Shown piece after piece: positions 52,607-61,519 of a DNA stretch of 64,000 nucleotides; position 1 is the first letter of the stretch, and every line of letters begins with the position of its first letter. The position numbers were made by a program, and so were the translations under genes. The stretch is from BOG-908 sp965198825 (GTDB lineage Bacteria > Pseudomonadota > Alphaproteobacteria > Acetobacterales > Acetobacteraceae): the NCBI GenBank assembly GCA_965198825.1, contig CBDAQB010000002.1, positions 434,001 to 498,000 on the forward strand. Reading direction: 5' to 3'. The notes below the pieces were generated by a model. The model made no database searches and had not been told where the DNA came from. It saw only the letters and a list, made by a program, of their open reading frames with translations.

Positions 52607-53107
52607 ATGTCATTCCACATGGAAACCGCACATAACGCCGCCAATCCGCTCGACATGATGGAGCAGATCGTCTCGGCCAACGAATGGGTGTTCGACCGCC
52701 GGTCGGATGCCGAAATGGCCGCCGAGGCGCCGGGCAAATGGTGTGACTACGGCTTGTTCTTCAGCTGGTCGGCCGAAATCTCAGCCATGCATTTCACCTG
52801 CACCTTCGACCTGAAAGTGCCCGCACCACGCCGCGCTGCCCTGTACGAGCTGCTGTCGCTCGCCAACGAGCGGCTCTGGATCGGCCATTTCGGCATGGAT
52901 TCGGACGACGGCATGCCGCTGTTCCGCCATGCGGTGCTGCTGCGCGGCGCGCCGGGCGCCTCTGCCGAAAGCCTTGAGGACATGGTCGATATCGCCATCA
53001 CCGAGTGCGAACGCTTCTACCCGGCGTTCCAGTTCGTGCTGTGGGGCGGCAAGAGCCCGGCCGAGGCGCTGGAGGCGGCGATGCTGGAGTGTGTTGGGGA
53101 AGCGTAA
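52607..53107 (+). CDS. YbjN domain-containing protein
   Basis: The 166-aa protein matches the alphaproteobacterial YbjN/DUF1790 group: NPLDMMEQIVSANEWVFDRRSDAEMAAEAPGKWCDYGLFFSWS, then AMHFTCTFDLKVP and LWIGHFGMDSDDGMPLFRHAVLLRG. It has the fold of type III secretion chaperones, with no known client. It is often found next to proC in this class, and proC follows here, with a family 1 repeat in between. CTGGGGAGACCCCT precedes the ATG. Confidence 0.87.
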   Translation: MSFHMETAHNAANPLDMMEQIVSANEWVFDRRSDAEMAAEAPGKWCDYGLFFSWSAEISAMHFTCTFDLKVPAPRRAALYELLSLANERLWIGHFGMDSDDGMPLFRHAVLLRGAPGASAESLEDMVDIAITECERFYPAFQFVLWGGKSPAEALEAAMLECVGEA

Positions 53108-53236
53108 GAAAGGCCTTCTTTTGAAAAAAAGAAGCAAGAAACTTTTGCGACTTAGCGCCGGTGCGCCGGAAAGGCCGGGCCCAAGGATACAAAAGTTTTT
53201 TGGTTCTTTTTTTCAAAAAAGAACTGCTTCCTTCCT
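53106..53236. repeat. Family 1 bipartite inverted repeat, copy L
   Basis: The left arm is CTTC/GAAG with a shortened T-run, the right arm GTTC/GAAC, and the centre is 42 bp with GCCGGTGCGCCGG. It separates the YbjN gene from proC, and the proC TTG start follows the right arm at once. Confidence 0.9.
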
Positions 53237-54037
53237 TTGACCGACATCCCCCCCATCCTGCTCGTAGGCGCAGGCAAAATGGGCAGCACCATGTTCAGCG
53301 GCTGGTCGAAAGCCGGCCTGGCTCCCTCAGTTCTGGTCGATCCAGCATCCCAAGGCGTGGCCAGGCCGCAGGACAGAGCCATTGCCGCCTTGGCCGATCT
53401 CCCGGGTGATTTCGAGCCTGCCGTCGCCGTTCTGGCGGTCAAGCCGCAGATGGCAGCCGGCGTGTTCGAGGCGTTAGACAATTCGCTGCCCAAGGCATGC
53501 GTGGTGCTGTCCATCATGGCTGGCATCACCATCGGCAGACTCGAAGCATCCCTGGGTGGCCGGCGGGTGGTCAGGGCGATGCCGAACACGCCGGCCGCGA
53601 TCGGGCGCGGCATGACGGTCGCGTGCGCGGGACCGGAGCTCGCGGATGACGACCATGCATTGTGCGAGCGCCTTCTCGCAGCGGTGGGCGAGGTGGCGTG
53701 GGTCGATGACGAGGCGCTGATGGATTCGGTGACAGCCGTTTCCGGCAGCGGACCTGCCTATGTGTTCCTGCTGGCGGAGATCCTGGAACAGGCGGGCGTT
53801 GAGCAGGGCATCCCGCCTGAGCTTGCGCGGCTACTCGCCAGGCGGACGGTATCGGGTGCCGGGGCGCTGCTGGAGGCCTCCGATGCCGATGCCGCCGCGC
53901 TGCGCCAGGCGGTGACCAGTCCTGGTGGCACGACGGAACAGGCGCTGGCGGTGCTGATGGAGGCCGGGGCGTGGCCCGCCGCTGTTCGCCGCGCCGTGGC
54001 GGCCGGGAAGGCACGGGCGCGCGTCCTCGCCGAGTAG
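53237..54037 (+). CDS. proC: Pyrroline-5-carboxylate reductase
   Basis: The 266-aa enzyme catalyses the last step of proline synthesis with NAD(P)H. The Rossmann site is PILLVGAGKMGSTMFSGW (about 5-22), followed by RVVRAMPNTPAAIGRGMT and the C-terminal AVSGSGPAYVFLLAEIL and QAVTSPGGTTEQALAVL signature. The start is TTG at 53237 (MTDIPPI), only a base past the repeat; no ATG would keep the nucleotide-binding strand. Confidence 0.93.
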   Translation: MTDIPPILLVGAGKMGSTMFSGWSKAGLAPSVLVDPASQGVARPQDRAIAALADLPGDFEPAVAVLAVKPQMAAGVFEALDNSLPKACVVLSIMAGITIGRLEASLGGRRVVRAMPNTPAAIGRGMTVACAGPELADDDHALCERLLAAVGEVAWVDDEALMDSVTAVSGSGPAYVFLLAEILEQAGVEQGIPPELARLLARRTVSGAGALLEASDADAAALRQAVTSPGGTTEQALAVLMEAGAWPAAVRRAVAAGKARARVLAE

Positions 54038-54109
54038 ACTTGGGGGACCGTGCATTTTGACGCGCGCCCCCATCTGCTAAGGCGGACAGCAACAGCAGGC
54101 AGCCTCGGT

Positions 54110-54814
54110 ATGTCGGTTCTCGACCATGACGATTTCGACGAACAGCTCATCGGGGGCGCGTTCGCCCTGGCGGCGCGTGATGGATGGTCGTCTGTATCGG
54201 TGGCTGGCGCTGCGCGCGAGGCAGGGGTGGCGCTGGACAAGGCGCGGGTGCGTTTCCCAGGGCGCGGAGCGGTCCTTCTGAAGCTCGGCCAGATGGCAGA
54301 TCGCTACGCTTTGGCCGATGCAATGGAGGTGGGCGAGACACGCGAGCGCCTTTTCGATCTGCTCATGCGGCGCTTCGATGTGTTGCAACGGCATAGGGCG
54401 GGCGTGCTTGCCCTTTTGCGTGCGCTCCCAGGGCATCCAGGCGAGGCGCTGATGCTGGCGGCGGCGACCCAGGCGAGCATGGGCTGGATGCTCGAGGCGG
54501 CAGGCGCGTCATCGTCTGGACTGACTGGAGCAGTGCGGTCGCAGGGCCTCGGCGCGGTTTGGCTCTACGCGTTACGGGCCTGGCGGAACGACGAGAGTGC
54601 GGATCTGTCCGGCACGATGGCAGCGCTCGATCGCGCCCTGGAACGCGCCGAGCAGGCCGCGGGCTGGCTGGGCGGCGAGGCGCAGCCTGCTGCGCCGAAG
54701 CCGTTCCCTGAGGTGGCCGGTTCTGTGCAGGAAATGTCGTTGGAGAATGAGCCTATGCAGGAGCAGCCGCTGGACGGTTTTTCCGAACCGCCGGAGATCC
54801 TTGACGAACCCTGA
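54110..54814 (+). CDS. TetR/COQ9-like regulator
   Basis: The 234-aa product has an N-terminal helix-turn-helix of TetR type (FDEQLIGGAFALAARDGWSSVSVAGAAREAGVALDKARVRFPGRGAVLLKLGQMADRYALADA) and a helical C-terminal domain with LRALPGHPGEALMLAAATQASMGWMLEAAG, like COQ9-related proteins of alphaproteobacteria. The tail is acidic (about 200-234). COQ9 acts in ubiquinone synthesis, while TetR members bind DNA; I cannot decide. The ATG at 54110 is chosen over 54050. Confidence 0.7.
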   Translation: MSVLDHDDFDEQLIGGAFALAARDGWSSVSVAGAAREAGVALDKARVRFPGRGAVLLKLGQMADRYALADAMEVGETRERLFDLLMRRFDVLQRHRAGVLALLRALPGHPGEALMLAAATQASMGWMLEAAGASSSGLTGAVRSQGLGAVWLYALRAWRNDESADLSGTMAALDRALERAEQAAGWLGGEAQPAAPKPFPEVAGSVQEMSLENEPMQEQPLDGFSEPPEILDEP

Positions 54815-54826
54815 GCGGCATATTTC

Positions 54827-54870
54827 CGTGATGACCCCGTCTGGTCAGCGTGATGACCCTGTCTGGCTGG
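54827..54870. repeat. Two tandem 22-bp direct repeats upstream of the phasin gene
   Basis: CGTGATGACCCCGTCTGG-TCAG is followed directly by CGTGATGACCCTGTCTGG-CTGG; 17 of the first 18 bases agree. The pair lies about 90 bp before the phasin start. A two-site operator is one reading, a chance duplication another. Confidence 0.5.
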
Positions 54871-54959
54871 CCGATAAAGCTCTAGTGACTTACGCAGCCC
54901 GCTGCCGATCCAGGTGAGGCACGCGTTAGGATAGAAAATCCTCAGAAGGAGAGTGCATC

Positions 54960-55568
54960 ATGGCTGATGAAACGACCCCGCCGTCTGAAAATCCCGCTTC
55001 CATGGCTGCCAAGAACATCGAGAACTCCGCCGCCGCGATGAAGCAGGCGGCCGCGGCATCGGTTGCCACCGGAGAGGAAATTGCGCGGCGGACGCATGAG
55101 ACCGTGGGAGGCTTTGCGCGCGCTGCCGCCGAGGGCCAGCAGGCCATGGCTGGCGACATGACACGCATGTTCAAGGAAATGCGCTTCCCCTCGGTCATCC
55201 CGGACAGTGGTGCGCTGATGGCTGCCCACCGCCGCAACATGGAGGCTCTGTCTTCCGCCAACCGCATGGCGCTCGAAGGCGCGCAGGCCGTCGCGCGCCG
55301 CCACATGGAGATCATGCAGCAGACGATGAGCGAACTGTCTGAGCATGTCCGTGAAATCGCCAGCACCGACACGCCGCAAAGCAAGGCCGCCAAGCAGGCC
55401 GAGCTGGTCAAGAAGAGCTACGAGCGCGCGGTCAGCAACATTCGTGAATTGTCGGACCTCATTCAGCGGTCGAACGGCGAGGCGCTCGGGTTGCTCAACG
55501 ATCGCTTCCGCGAGGCAATGGACGAGGTGAAGCAGCTGCTGGAGAAGACCGGCGAACACAAGGCCTGA
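54960..55568 (+). CDS. Phasin family protein
   Basis: The 202-aa helical protein would coat polyhydroxyalkanoate granules. The phasin core has KNIENSAAAMKQAAAASVATGEEIARRTHETVGGFARAAAEGQQAMAGDMTRMFKEM and ANRMALEGAQAVARRHMEIMQQTMSELSEHVREIA, and it ends in a Lys-rich amphipathic region (SYERAVSNIRELSDLIQ). AAGGAG precedes the ATG. No PHA synthase gene is nearby. Confidence 0.87.
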   Translation: MADETTPPSENPASMAAKNIENSAAAMKQAAAASVATGEEIARRTHETVGGFARAAAEGQQAMAGDMTRMFKEMRFPSVIPDSGALMAAHRRNMEALSSANRMALEGAQAVARRHMEIMQQTMSELSEHVREIASTDTPQSKAAKQAELVKKSYERAVSNIRELSDLIQRSNGEALGLLNDRFREAMDEVKQLLEKTGEHKA

Positions 55569-55576
55569 GTTTCCGA

Positions 55577-56217
55577 ATGCCGCAAGGGGGCGAGCCTCCT
55601 ACGCGGTAAAGGAGATCTTTTCCACACTTCAGGGCGAAGGCGCTTGGGCCGGGCGCCCTGCGGTGTTTTGCCGTTTTGCTGGTTGCAACCTGTGGTCCGG
55701 CCTGGAAGCGGACCGGTCGGCCGCGGTCTGCCAGTTTTGCGATACTGACTTCGTGCGGCCCGACGCAGGCAAGTTCGCCGGCGCTGCGGCCTTGGCTGAC
55801 GCGATCGAGGCGGCTTGGCCAGCGGGACGGACGCACCGGTTTGCCGTGCTCACAGGCGGCGAGCCGCTTCTGCAGGTGGATGAGGCGTTGCTCGAAGCCT
55901 TGCACACGCGCGGCTTCATGGTGGCGGTCGAAACCAACGGGACACAGGAAGCACCAGTGGGTCTCGATTGGATCTGCGTCAGCCCGAAAGCGGGCGCGGA
56001 GCTTTTGCTGCGCAAGGGAGACGAATTGAAGCTGGTGTTTCCTCAGGCGGGCGCCGACCCCGCTCGTTTCGAGGATTTGGCATTCAGCCATTTTCTGCTT
56101 CAGCCCATGGATGGGCCGGATGCCGCCGCCAACACGCAGGCGGCGATCGCCTATTGTCTCGCCCATCCGCAGTGGCGGCTGAGCGTCCAAACCCATAAGG
56201 TGCTTGGCTTGAGGTAG
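55577..56217 (+). pseudogene. queE: 7-carboxy-7-deazaguanine synthase, start out of frame
   Basis: The body is a radical SAM enzyme of queuosine synthesis: YAVKEIFSTLQGEGAWAGRPAV, CRFAGCNLWSGLEADRSAAVCQFCDTDFV, then LTGGEPLLQVDEALLEALH and VAVETNGTQ. The iron-sulfur motif is C-x14-C-x2-C as in Burkholderia QueE, not the common CxxxCxxC. The only ATG near the expected start (55577) is one frame off; a single extra G in the G5 run at 55586-55590 would join MPQGG to RASYAVKEIF. In the frame itself no ATG, GTG or TTG occurs between the stop at 55528 and GTG at 55663, which would lose the GEG segment. It may be a sequencing error or a real frameshift. Confidence 0.75.
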
Positions 56218-56239
56218 CGACCTGTCGCAGGAGGGCAGC

Positions 56240-56719
56240 ATGCCTGATGACATCTACTGGCACGACGCCCTTGCTTGGTCGGAACAGCAGGCCGACCTCC
56301 TGCAACGTCTGGCTCGCGGCGAGCGGGTGAACGCAGAGATCGATTGGGAACACGTGGTTGAGGAAGTGCGCGACCTGGGTAGGTCAGAGTTGCGCGCGGT
56401 CGAGAGCCTGCTAACGCGCGCTTTGGAGCACCTCTTGAAGATTTATGGGTGGCCGGCCTCGCCTGCGATTAACCACTGGAAAGCAGAGACGCTCTCGTTC
56501 TTGCTCGACGCTAGAAATACCTGCAGCCCATCGATGCGCGGCCGGGTTGACGCCGCTGGCTGTTATCTTCGCGCCTCGCAGCCAATTTCGGTTTTGATGC
56601 TCGGCGCGTTGGATCCGCGTCCCTGGCCAGGGGTGTGTCCGTTCGCTTTGGCAGATCTGCTACCGGTGAGCGACGAACGCCCCGACATAAATGCCTTGAT
56701 AGCCAAGCTTCACGCCTGA
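56240..56719 (+). CDS. DUF29 family protein
   Basis: The 159-aa protein has the DUF29 start DIYWHDALAWSEQQADLLQRLARGERVNAEIDWEHVVEEVRDLGRSELRAVESLLTRALEHLLKIYGWP. Such helical proteins are widespread in cyanobacteria and alphaproteobacteria, with no settled function. GGAGGGC precedes the ATG. It lies between queE and the aminotransferase on the same strand. Confidence 0.85.
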   Translation: MPDDIYWHDALAWSEQQADLLQRLARGERVNAEIDWEHVVEEVRDLGRSELRAVESLLTRALEHLLKIYGWPASPAINHWKAETLSFLLDARNTCSPSMRGRVDAAGCYLRASQPISVLMLGALDPRPWPGVCPFALADLLPVSDERPDINALIAKLHA

Positions 56720-56743
56720 CCTGCCGAAATCGAGGTCTATCCC

Positions 56744-58060
56744 ATGGACGCGCACGTCAATTCTCTCGACGCCTTTTGGATGCCCTTCACGGCGAACCGT
56801 CAGTACAAGGCGGCGCCGCGCCTGCTCGTGGCAGCGAAGGACATGCACTACACCTCGCATGACGGGCGGCAGATCCTGGACGGCACGGCAGGCCTGTGGT
56901 GCGTCAATGCCGGGCATTGCCGGCCGCGCATTACCGAAGCGATCCAGCGCCAGGCAGGGAGGATGGATTTCGCACCCGCCTTCCAGATGGGCCATCCGCT
57001 CGCCTTCGAGGCCGCTGCGCGCGTGGCGAACCTGCTGCCCGAAGGGCTCGACCATGTGTTCTTCACCAACTCGGGCTCGGAAGCGGTCGATACCGCTCTG
57101 AAGATCGCCTTGGCTTATCACCGCATGCGTGGAGAGGGCGCACGCACACGCCTCATCGGCCGCGAACGCGGCTATCACGGCGTCGGCTTTGGCGGCATTT
57201 CCGTCGGCGGCATCGGCAATAACCGCAAGCATTTTGGTCCGCTGCTGCCAGGGGTGGATCACCTGCCGCACACCCACGACCTTGCGCGCAATGCCTTTTC
57301 GCATGGTCAGCCTGCGCACGGCGCCGAACACGCCGATGTCCTCGAACGGATCGTCGCGCTGCATGATCCAAGCACCATCGCCGCCGTCATCGTGGAACCG
57401 CTCGCCGGCTCAACAGGCGTGCTCGTCCCGCCGGTCGGTTATCTGCAGAAGCTGCGCGAGATCTGCACCAGACACCGCATCCTGCTGATCTTCGACGAAG
57501 TCATCAGCGGTTTCGGCCGGCTCGGCGCCCCGTTCGCCACCGACCTGTTCGGCGTCACGCCCGACCTCATCACGCTCGCCAAAGGCATCACCAACGCCGC
57601 CGTACCGATGGGCGCCGTCGGCACCACCGACGCGGTGCACGACGCCTTCATGAACGGCCCGGAAGGCAGCATCGAATTCCTGCACGGCTACACCTACTCG
57701 TCGCACGTGCTCGCCTGCGCCGCCGCCATCGCCACGCTCGATACCTACGAGGAGGAAGGCTTGTTCGCCCGCGCAGCCTCGCTCGCGGGCCACTTCGGGG
57801 AAGCTGCACACGCCCTTCAAGGCGCCCCGCACGTCATCGACGTGCGCAATCTCGGCCTCGTCGCTGGTATCGAACTCGCCCCCCGCCCGGGCGCGCCAGG
57901 CGCCCGCGCCTACGAGGCTTTCGTGCGCGCATATGAGGCCGGGGTGCTGCTGCGTGTGACAGGCGACATCATCGCCGTGTCGCCGCCTTTGATCATCAGC
58001 CCTTCGCAGATCGACGAGGTGTTCGAGACTCTTCGTCGTGTGTTGGATGGGGTCGCTTAG
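56744..58060 (+). CDS. Class III aminotransferase (omega-amino acid:pyruvate type)
   Basis: The 438-aa PLP enzyme has the opening DAFWMPFTANRQYKAAPRLLVAAKDMHYT, NSGSEAVDTALKIALAYHRMRGEG, and LIFDEVISGFGRLGAPFATDLFGVTPDLITLAKGITNAAVPMGAVGTTD, where Asp and Lys bind PLP (Lys near residue 286). The wording is that of beta-alanine or omega-amino acid:pyruvate aminotransferases. It probably removes amino groups from beta-alanine or similar amines in catabolism. No regulator is adjacent; a family 2 repeat follows. Confidence 0.88.
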   Translation: MDAHVNSLDAFWMPFTANRQYKAAPRLLVAAKDMHYTSHDGRQILDGTAGLWCVNAGHCRPRITEAIQRQAGRMDFAPAFQMGHPLAFEAAARVANLLPEGLDHVFFTNSGSEAVDTALKIALAYHRMRGEGARTRLIGRERGYHGVGFGGISVGGIGNNRKHFGPLLPGVDHLPHTHDLARNAFSHGQPAHGAEHADVLERIVALHDPSTIAAVIVEPLAGSTGVLVPPVGYLQKLREICTRHRILLIFDEVISGFGRLGAPFATDLFGVTPDLITLAKGITNAAVPMGAVGTTDAVHDAFMNGPEGSIEFLHGYTYSSHVLACAAAIATLDTYEEEGLFARAASLAGHFGEAAHALQGAPHVIDVRNLGLVAGIELAPRPGAPGARAYEAFVRAYEAGVLLRVTGDIIAVSPPLIISPSQIDEVFETLRRVLDGVA

Positions 58061-58066
58061 CGAGAA

Positions 58067-58246
58067 AGGCCAGGGGCTCTGCCCCTGGACCCCGCTGGGG
58101 ACTCGTCCCCAGACCCCATTTCTGAGAAGGCGCCTGGGCCAGCGGCGCAGCCAATAAAAGGGCTTCGCCCAAGTAAGCCCGAACCAAAGGAACGGGGGTC
58201 TGGGGCCTCTAGGCCCCAGCGGGGTCCAGGGGCAGAGCCCCTGGCC
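58067..58246. repeat. Family 2 paired inverted hairpin array, long centre
   Basis: The arms are at 58067-58124 and 58193-58246. The left arm carries GGGGACTCGTCCCC, the right arm GGGGCCTCTAGGCCCC, so the element is inverted relative to the copy at 30104. The centre is about 70 bp, with an added hairpin GGGCTTCGCCC and the shared AAGTAAGCCCG. It fills the gap between the aminotransferase and prolyl aminopeptidase genes. Confidence 0.9.
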
Positions 58247-58277
58247 TTACTTCGACACACGAAATATATTTGCCGCC

Positions 58278-59228
58278 ATGCCGCGCGGCGACCTGTTTCC
58301 GGAGATTGGGCCTTTCGAGACCGGCTATCTGCCGCTGACCGATGGCCACGTGATGTATTGGGAGCAGGTCGGCAATCCGCGTGGGCGGCCGGTCCTGTTC
58401 CTTCACGGTGGGCCAGGCGCTGGCGCCGGTGCGGTGCACAGGCGGTTTTTCGATCCGGCGCATTGGCGCATCGTGATCTTCGATCAGCGTGGCGCGGGAC
58501 GGTCTCGGCCGTTGGGGTGCCTGGATGCGAACACGACGCCGCACCTGGTCGCCGACATCGAGCATTTGCGGAAATACCTGGCCATCGAGCGGTGGCTGCT
58601 GTTTGGCGGATCCTGGGGCTCGACCTTGGCGCTGGCCTATGCGCAGGCGCATGCGGCGCATGTGGCGGGGCTGGTTTTGAGGGGTGTTTTCCTGGGTCGG
58701 GCGGAGGAGGTTTCCTGGTTCCTCGAGGGGCTGCGGCAGATCTTTCCGGACGCTCACGCTGCTTTCGTGGGGCATTTGCCGCCTGAGGAGCGTGGCGACC
58801 TGCTGGGAGCCTACTTGGCAAGGCTCACCGATCCTGACCCTCTGGTGCACATGGCGGCTGCCCGGGCGTGGTCGATCTACGAGGGGTCCTGCAGCACGCT
58901 ATTGCCAAGCCCTGACACGGTGCATTCGTTTGCGCAGGACCGTACGGCGCTGGGGCTGGCGCGTATCGAGGCGCATTACTTCGCCCATTCGCTTTTTCTG
59001 CCTGCGGGCGGCTTGCTCGGGAACATGGATCTCATCGGCCATATTCCGGCCGAGATCGTGCAGGGGCGTTACGACATGGTGTGCCCTGCGGTGACGGCAT
59101 TCGAGCTTGCGGCCAAGTGGCCAGCGGCGCGCCTGACAGTCATTCCGGATGCTGGTCATTCGGCCCTGGAGCCCGGGGTGCGGCGCGCTCTTGTCGCCGC
59201 TGTGGAGAGGTTCCGGCACCAGCGCTGA
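58278..59228 (+). CDS. pip: Prolyl aminopeptidase
   Basis: The 316-aa alpha/beta-hydrolase removes N-terminal proline from peptides. It has the oxyanion HGGPGAGAG loop, DQRGAGRS, and the nucleophile elbow GGSWGSTLALAYAQAH (Ser near residue 114). Catalytic Asp (QGRYDMVCP) and His (PDAGHSALEPG) are present. The length is usual for the short bacterial form. The cytoplasmic location is inferred from lack of a signal peptide. Confidence 0.93.
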   Translation: MPRGDLFPEIGPFETGYLPLTDGHVMYWEQVGNPRGRPVLFLHGGPGAGAGAVHRRFFDPAHWRIVIFDQRGAGRSRPLGCLDANTTPHLVADIEHLRKYLAIERWLLFGGSWGSTLALAYAQAHAAHVAGLVLRGVFLGRAEEVSWFLEGLRQIFPDAHAAFVGHLPPEERGDLLGAYLARLTDPDPLVHMAAARAWSIYEGSCSTLLPSPDTVHSFAQDRTALGLARIEAHYFAHSLFLPAGGLLGNMDLIGHIPAEIVQGRYDMVCPAVTAFELAAKWPAARLTVIPDAGHSALEPGVRRALVAAVERFRHQR

Positions 59229-59342
59229 TCGCCTCGCGTTCCGCTGTCACGCTGGCGCTAGCAGGCAACGGCGGCCTTGGGTTCGCGTTGCTCGCCCGAC
59301 AGCCGCGGGTCTTTGCCGTGGCCTAACAGGAGCTTTGACATA

Positions 59343-60020
59343 ATGAACAAGAAGACCGCCTGGGCTGCAGCCCTTGCCTTGCCGATGCTGATGACCGCCG
59401 CCGCGCAGGCCCAGCCTGCCGCTGCTCCAGGAACAACCGTGCCGAACGCGGCTCCTGGCGGCATCTCGCCTGGCGCTCCTGCACCTGCCATGAGGGCGCC
59501 CGGCAACACCGGACCTGCTTCGCCGGCTGAGCCTTCCGCCGCAGGTGTTAACCCAAATGCCCCCTCGGCTCCCGCTGCCGGCGACAGTGCCAGCCTATCG
59601 GCTGCAGACAAGCGCTTCGTCACGAAGGCCGCAGTCGGCGGCATGGCCGAGGTTCAGTTGGCCCAGCTGGCGCAGCAGAAGTCGCAAAGCGACAACGTCA
59701 AGCAGTTCGCGCAGAAGATGATCGACGATCACACGCCGAACAACGAGCAGCTGGCCAAGATCGCATCGGGCAAGGGTGTAACCGCGCCGACCGAACTGGA
59801 TGCGATGCACCAGAAGGAAATGACCAAGCTGCAGGCGCTGAACGGCGCCAAGTTCGACAAGATGTATCTGAGCGGTCAGGCGAAGGATCACCTGACGATG
59901 CTCAAGTTGTTTCAGACGGAAGCCAAGAGCGGGCACGATGCCGACCTGAAGAGCTTCGCCGAGGCGACCATTCCGACGATCCAGTCGCATGAGGACATGG
60001 CCAAAAGCGACATGAAGTAG
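59343..60020 (+). CDS. Exported DUF4142 protein
   Basis: The 225-aa protein has a signal peptide (MNKKTAWAAALALPMLMTAAAQAQ, about 1-24), then a 60-residue Ala/Pro linker and a DUF4142 ferritin-like helical domain (about 82-225): FVTKAAVGGMAEVQLAQLAQQKSQSDNVKQFAQKMIDDHTPNNEQL. The family is periplasmic and linked to stress or envelope functions without a known reaction. AGGAG lies 11 bases before the ATG. Confidence 0.86.
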   Translation: MNKKTAWAAALALPMLMTAAAQAQPAAAPGTTVPNAAPGGISPGAPAPAMRAPGNTGPASPAEPSAAGVNPNAPSAPAAGDSASLSAADKRFVTKAAVGGMAEVQLAQLAQQKSQSDNVKQFAQKMIDDHTPNNEQLAKIASGKGVTAPTELDAMHQKEMTKLQALNGAKFDKMYLSGQAKDHLTMLKLFQTEAKSGHDADLKSFAEATIPTIQSHEDMAKSDMK

Positions 60021-60063
60021 CGTCTATCTGGGCGGCGAGGGGTCTCCTCGCCGCCCAAACTGA

Positions 60064-61428
60064 CTATCGGAGCAGGGCCAATTCCTGCTCCACGCCGGCG
60101 TTGTGTGCGGCTTCGTCCGCCCGGGCGAGGCGCGGGCTCCAACGGCCGTGCATGGTGAATACGAAGGCCACGAAGATCAGCGGTCCTACCGCGCATAGCG
60201 CGAACCACGATTGCCAGTGCGATGCGGCGGCTCCAGGCGTTGCTGTCTCGATGACGTAGGGCATCGACAGGAACGCACCCGTCACGACAAGCCGCAGGAG
60301 CCAGCCCCAGATGGCAAGGCCGGTGGCAGTCAATGCCGGATTATGCGCCTCGATTGTTTCGGTGAAACTCGCCATCCAGGTGGCGTAAGCAAACCCCATC
60401 AGGGTCGATATCGAGACGCCGACGAAAGCCATGCCGGCGAACGACGAGTTCGCGAAGCCATGCGCCATGAACACCCAGATCAGCACCGCCGAGCCCAGGC
60501 CGCCTGCCACCATGAAAGGCTTGCGTACGCGCAGCGCGTCGGACCATACGCCTGCGATGATGAGTGCCACCGCGTTGGCAGCCCAACTCCAGTTCAGCAG
60601 GGCGTTCGCGCGTGCCGGGGTGAAGCCGAAGATGGTGACGAGATAGACCACGCCGAACGCGACGGTCGTATAATAGACGAGCAGCAGGACGGACACGCCC
60701 AGGGCGGAGCCGATGATGTCCAGCTTCAGCATCTGGCGCCACGGATTGGCGAGGCTGGCCGCGAGGTCCAATCCGCGGGCCTTCAACTCATTCAGCATCC
60801 TGTCGCGCTCGCTGACCATGAGCTGGTCGCGCAGGGCGGGTGCCAATTCCCGCAAGAAGAGGAAGGCCAGCACGAAGACGACAAGGTCGAACACGCCGCA
60901 GATGACATATTGCGAGCGCCAGCTGTGCAGCACGGGAAGGGTGGCGCTGTTCACGGCGCTGGTGAGCAGGCTGCCTAGCACCGGGCCTACGGTCCAAAAG
61001 CCCATGGCGGTGGCGCGGCCGACCTGCGGCGAGAAGTCGCGTATCAGGGCAGGCGTCGCCACCAGGATGATGCCCTCGACAAACCCGACGCCGACGCCGA
61101 GCAGCCCGTAGGTGAAGCGGTCGTGCACGAAGGGCACGAGGATCGTCAGCACGCCGACGAGAAGCAGGCCCCAAACCACCAGTCGGGCGCGGCCGAAGCG
61201 GTCGGTCAGGCCAGCCAGCAAGGAGGCGAAGGCGCCCAGCGCGTTGGCGATGGCCAGGATGCCGACCAGGTAGCCGAAGGACATCTGCGTTTCGCGCATC
61301 ACCAGCGGGGCGACGCCGCCGCCGACATAGAGCGCGTAGTAGAGGGCGACGGTGATCAGTACGACGAGGGCGAGGTAGGCACGGCGAGGGCCGTTCTCCG
61401 GGTAGTGCTGCAGTTGTCGGGTCGTCAC
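60064..61428 (-). CDS. MFS transporter, divergent from a cytochrome P450
   Basis: The 454-aa protein has about 12 helices, with the loop-2 motif GLTDRFGRARLVVWG and a central loop of about 40 residues (LMVSERDRMLNELKARGLDLAASLANPWRQML). It is not close enough to a described transporter to name the substrate. It is head to head with a P450 gene (91 bp between starts), which suggests transport of the P450 substrate or product. The GTG start has GGAGG upstream. Confidence 0.84.
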   Translation of the reverse strand: MTTRQLQHYPENGPRRAYLALVVLITVALYYALYVGGGVAPLVMRETQMSFGYLVGILAIANALGAFASLLAGLTDRFGRARLVVWGLLLVGVLTILVPFVHDRFTYGLLGVGVGFVEGIILVATPALIRDFSPQVGRATAMGFWTVGPVLGSLLTSAVNSATLPVLHSWRSQYVICGVFDLVVFVLAFLFLRELAPALRDQLMVSERDRMLNELKARGLDLAASLANPWRQMLKLDIIGSALGVSVLLLVYYTTVAFGVVYLVTIFGFTPARANALLNWSWAANAVALIIAGVWSDALRVRKPFMVAGGLGSAVLIWVFMAHGFANSSFAGMAFVGVSISTLMGFAYATWMASFTETIEAHNPALTATGLAIWGWLLRLVVTGAFLSMPYVIETATPGAAASHWQSWFALCAVGPLIFVAFVFTMHGRWSPRLARADEAAHNAGVEQELALLR

Positions 61429-61519
61429 GTTCTTGGGTCCTCCAGTATTTTTTCATGACCCTAGGACAGACCGGCGCGAATTGGGCTAGCCTGGAAAAAA
61501 AATAGCGGGAGGGATGTCG

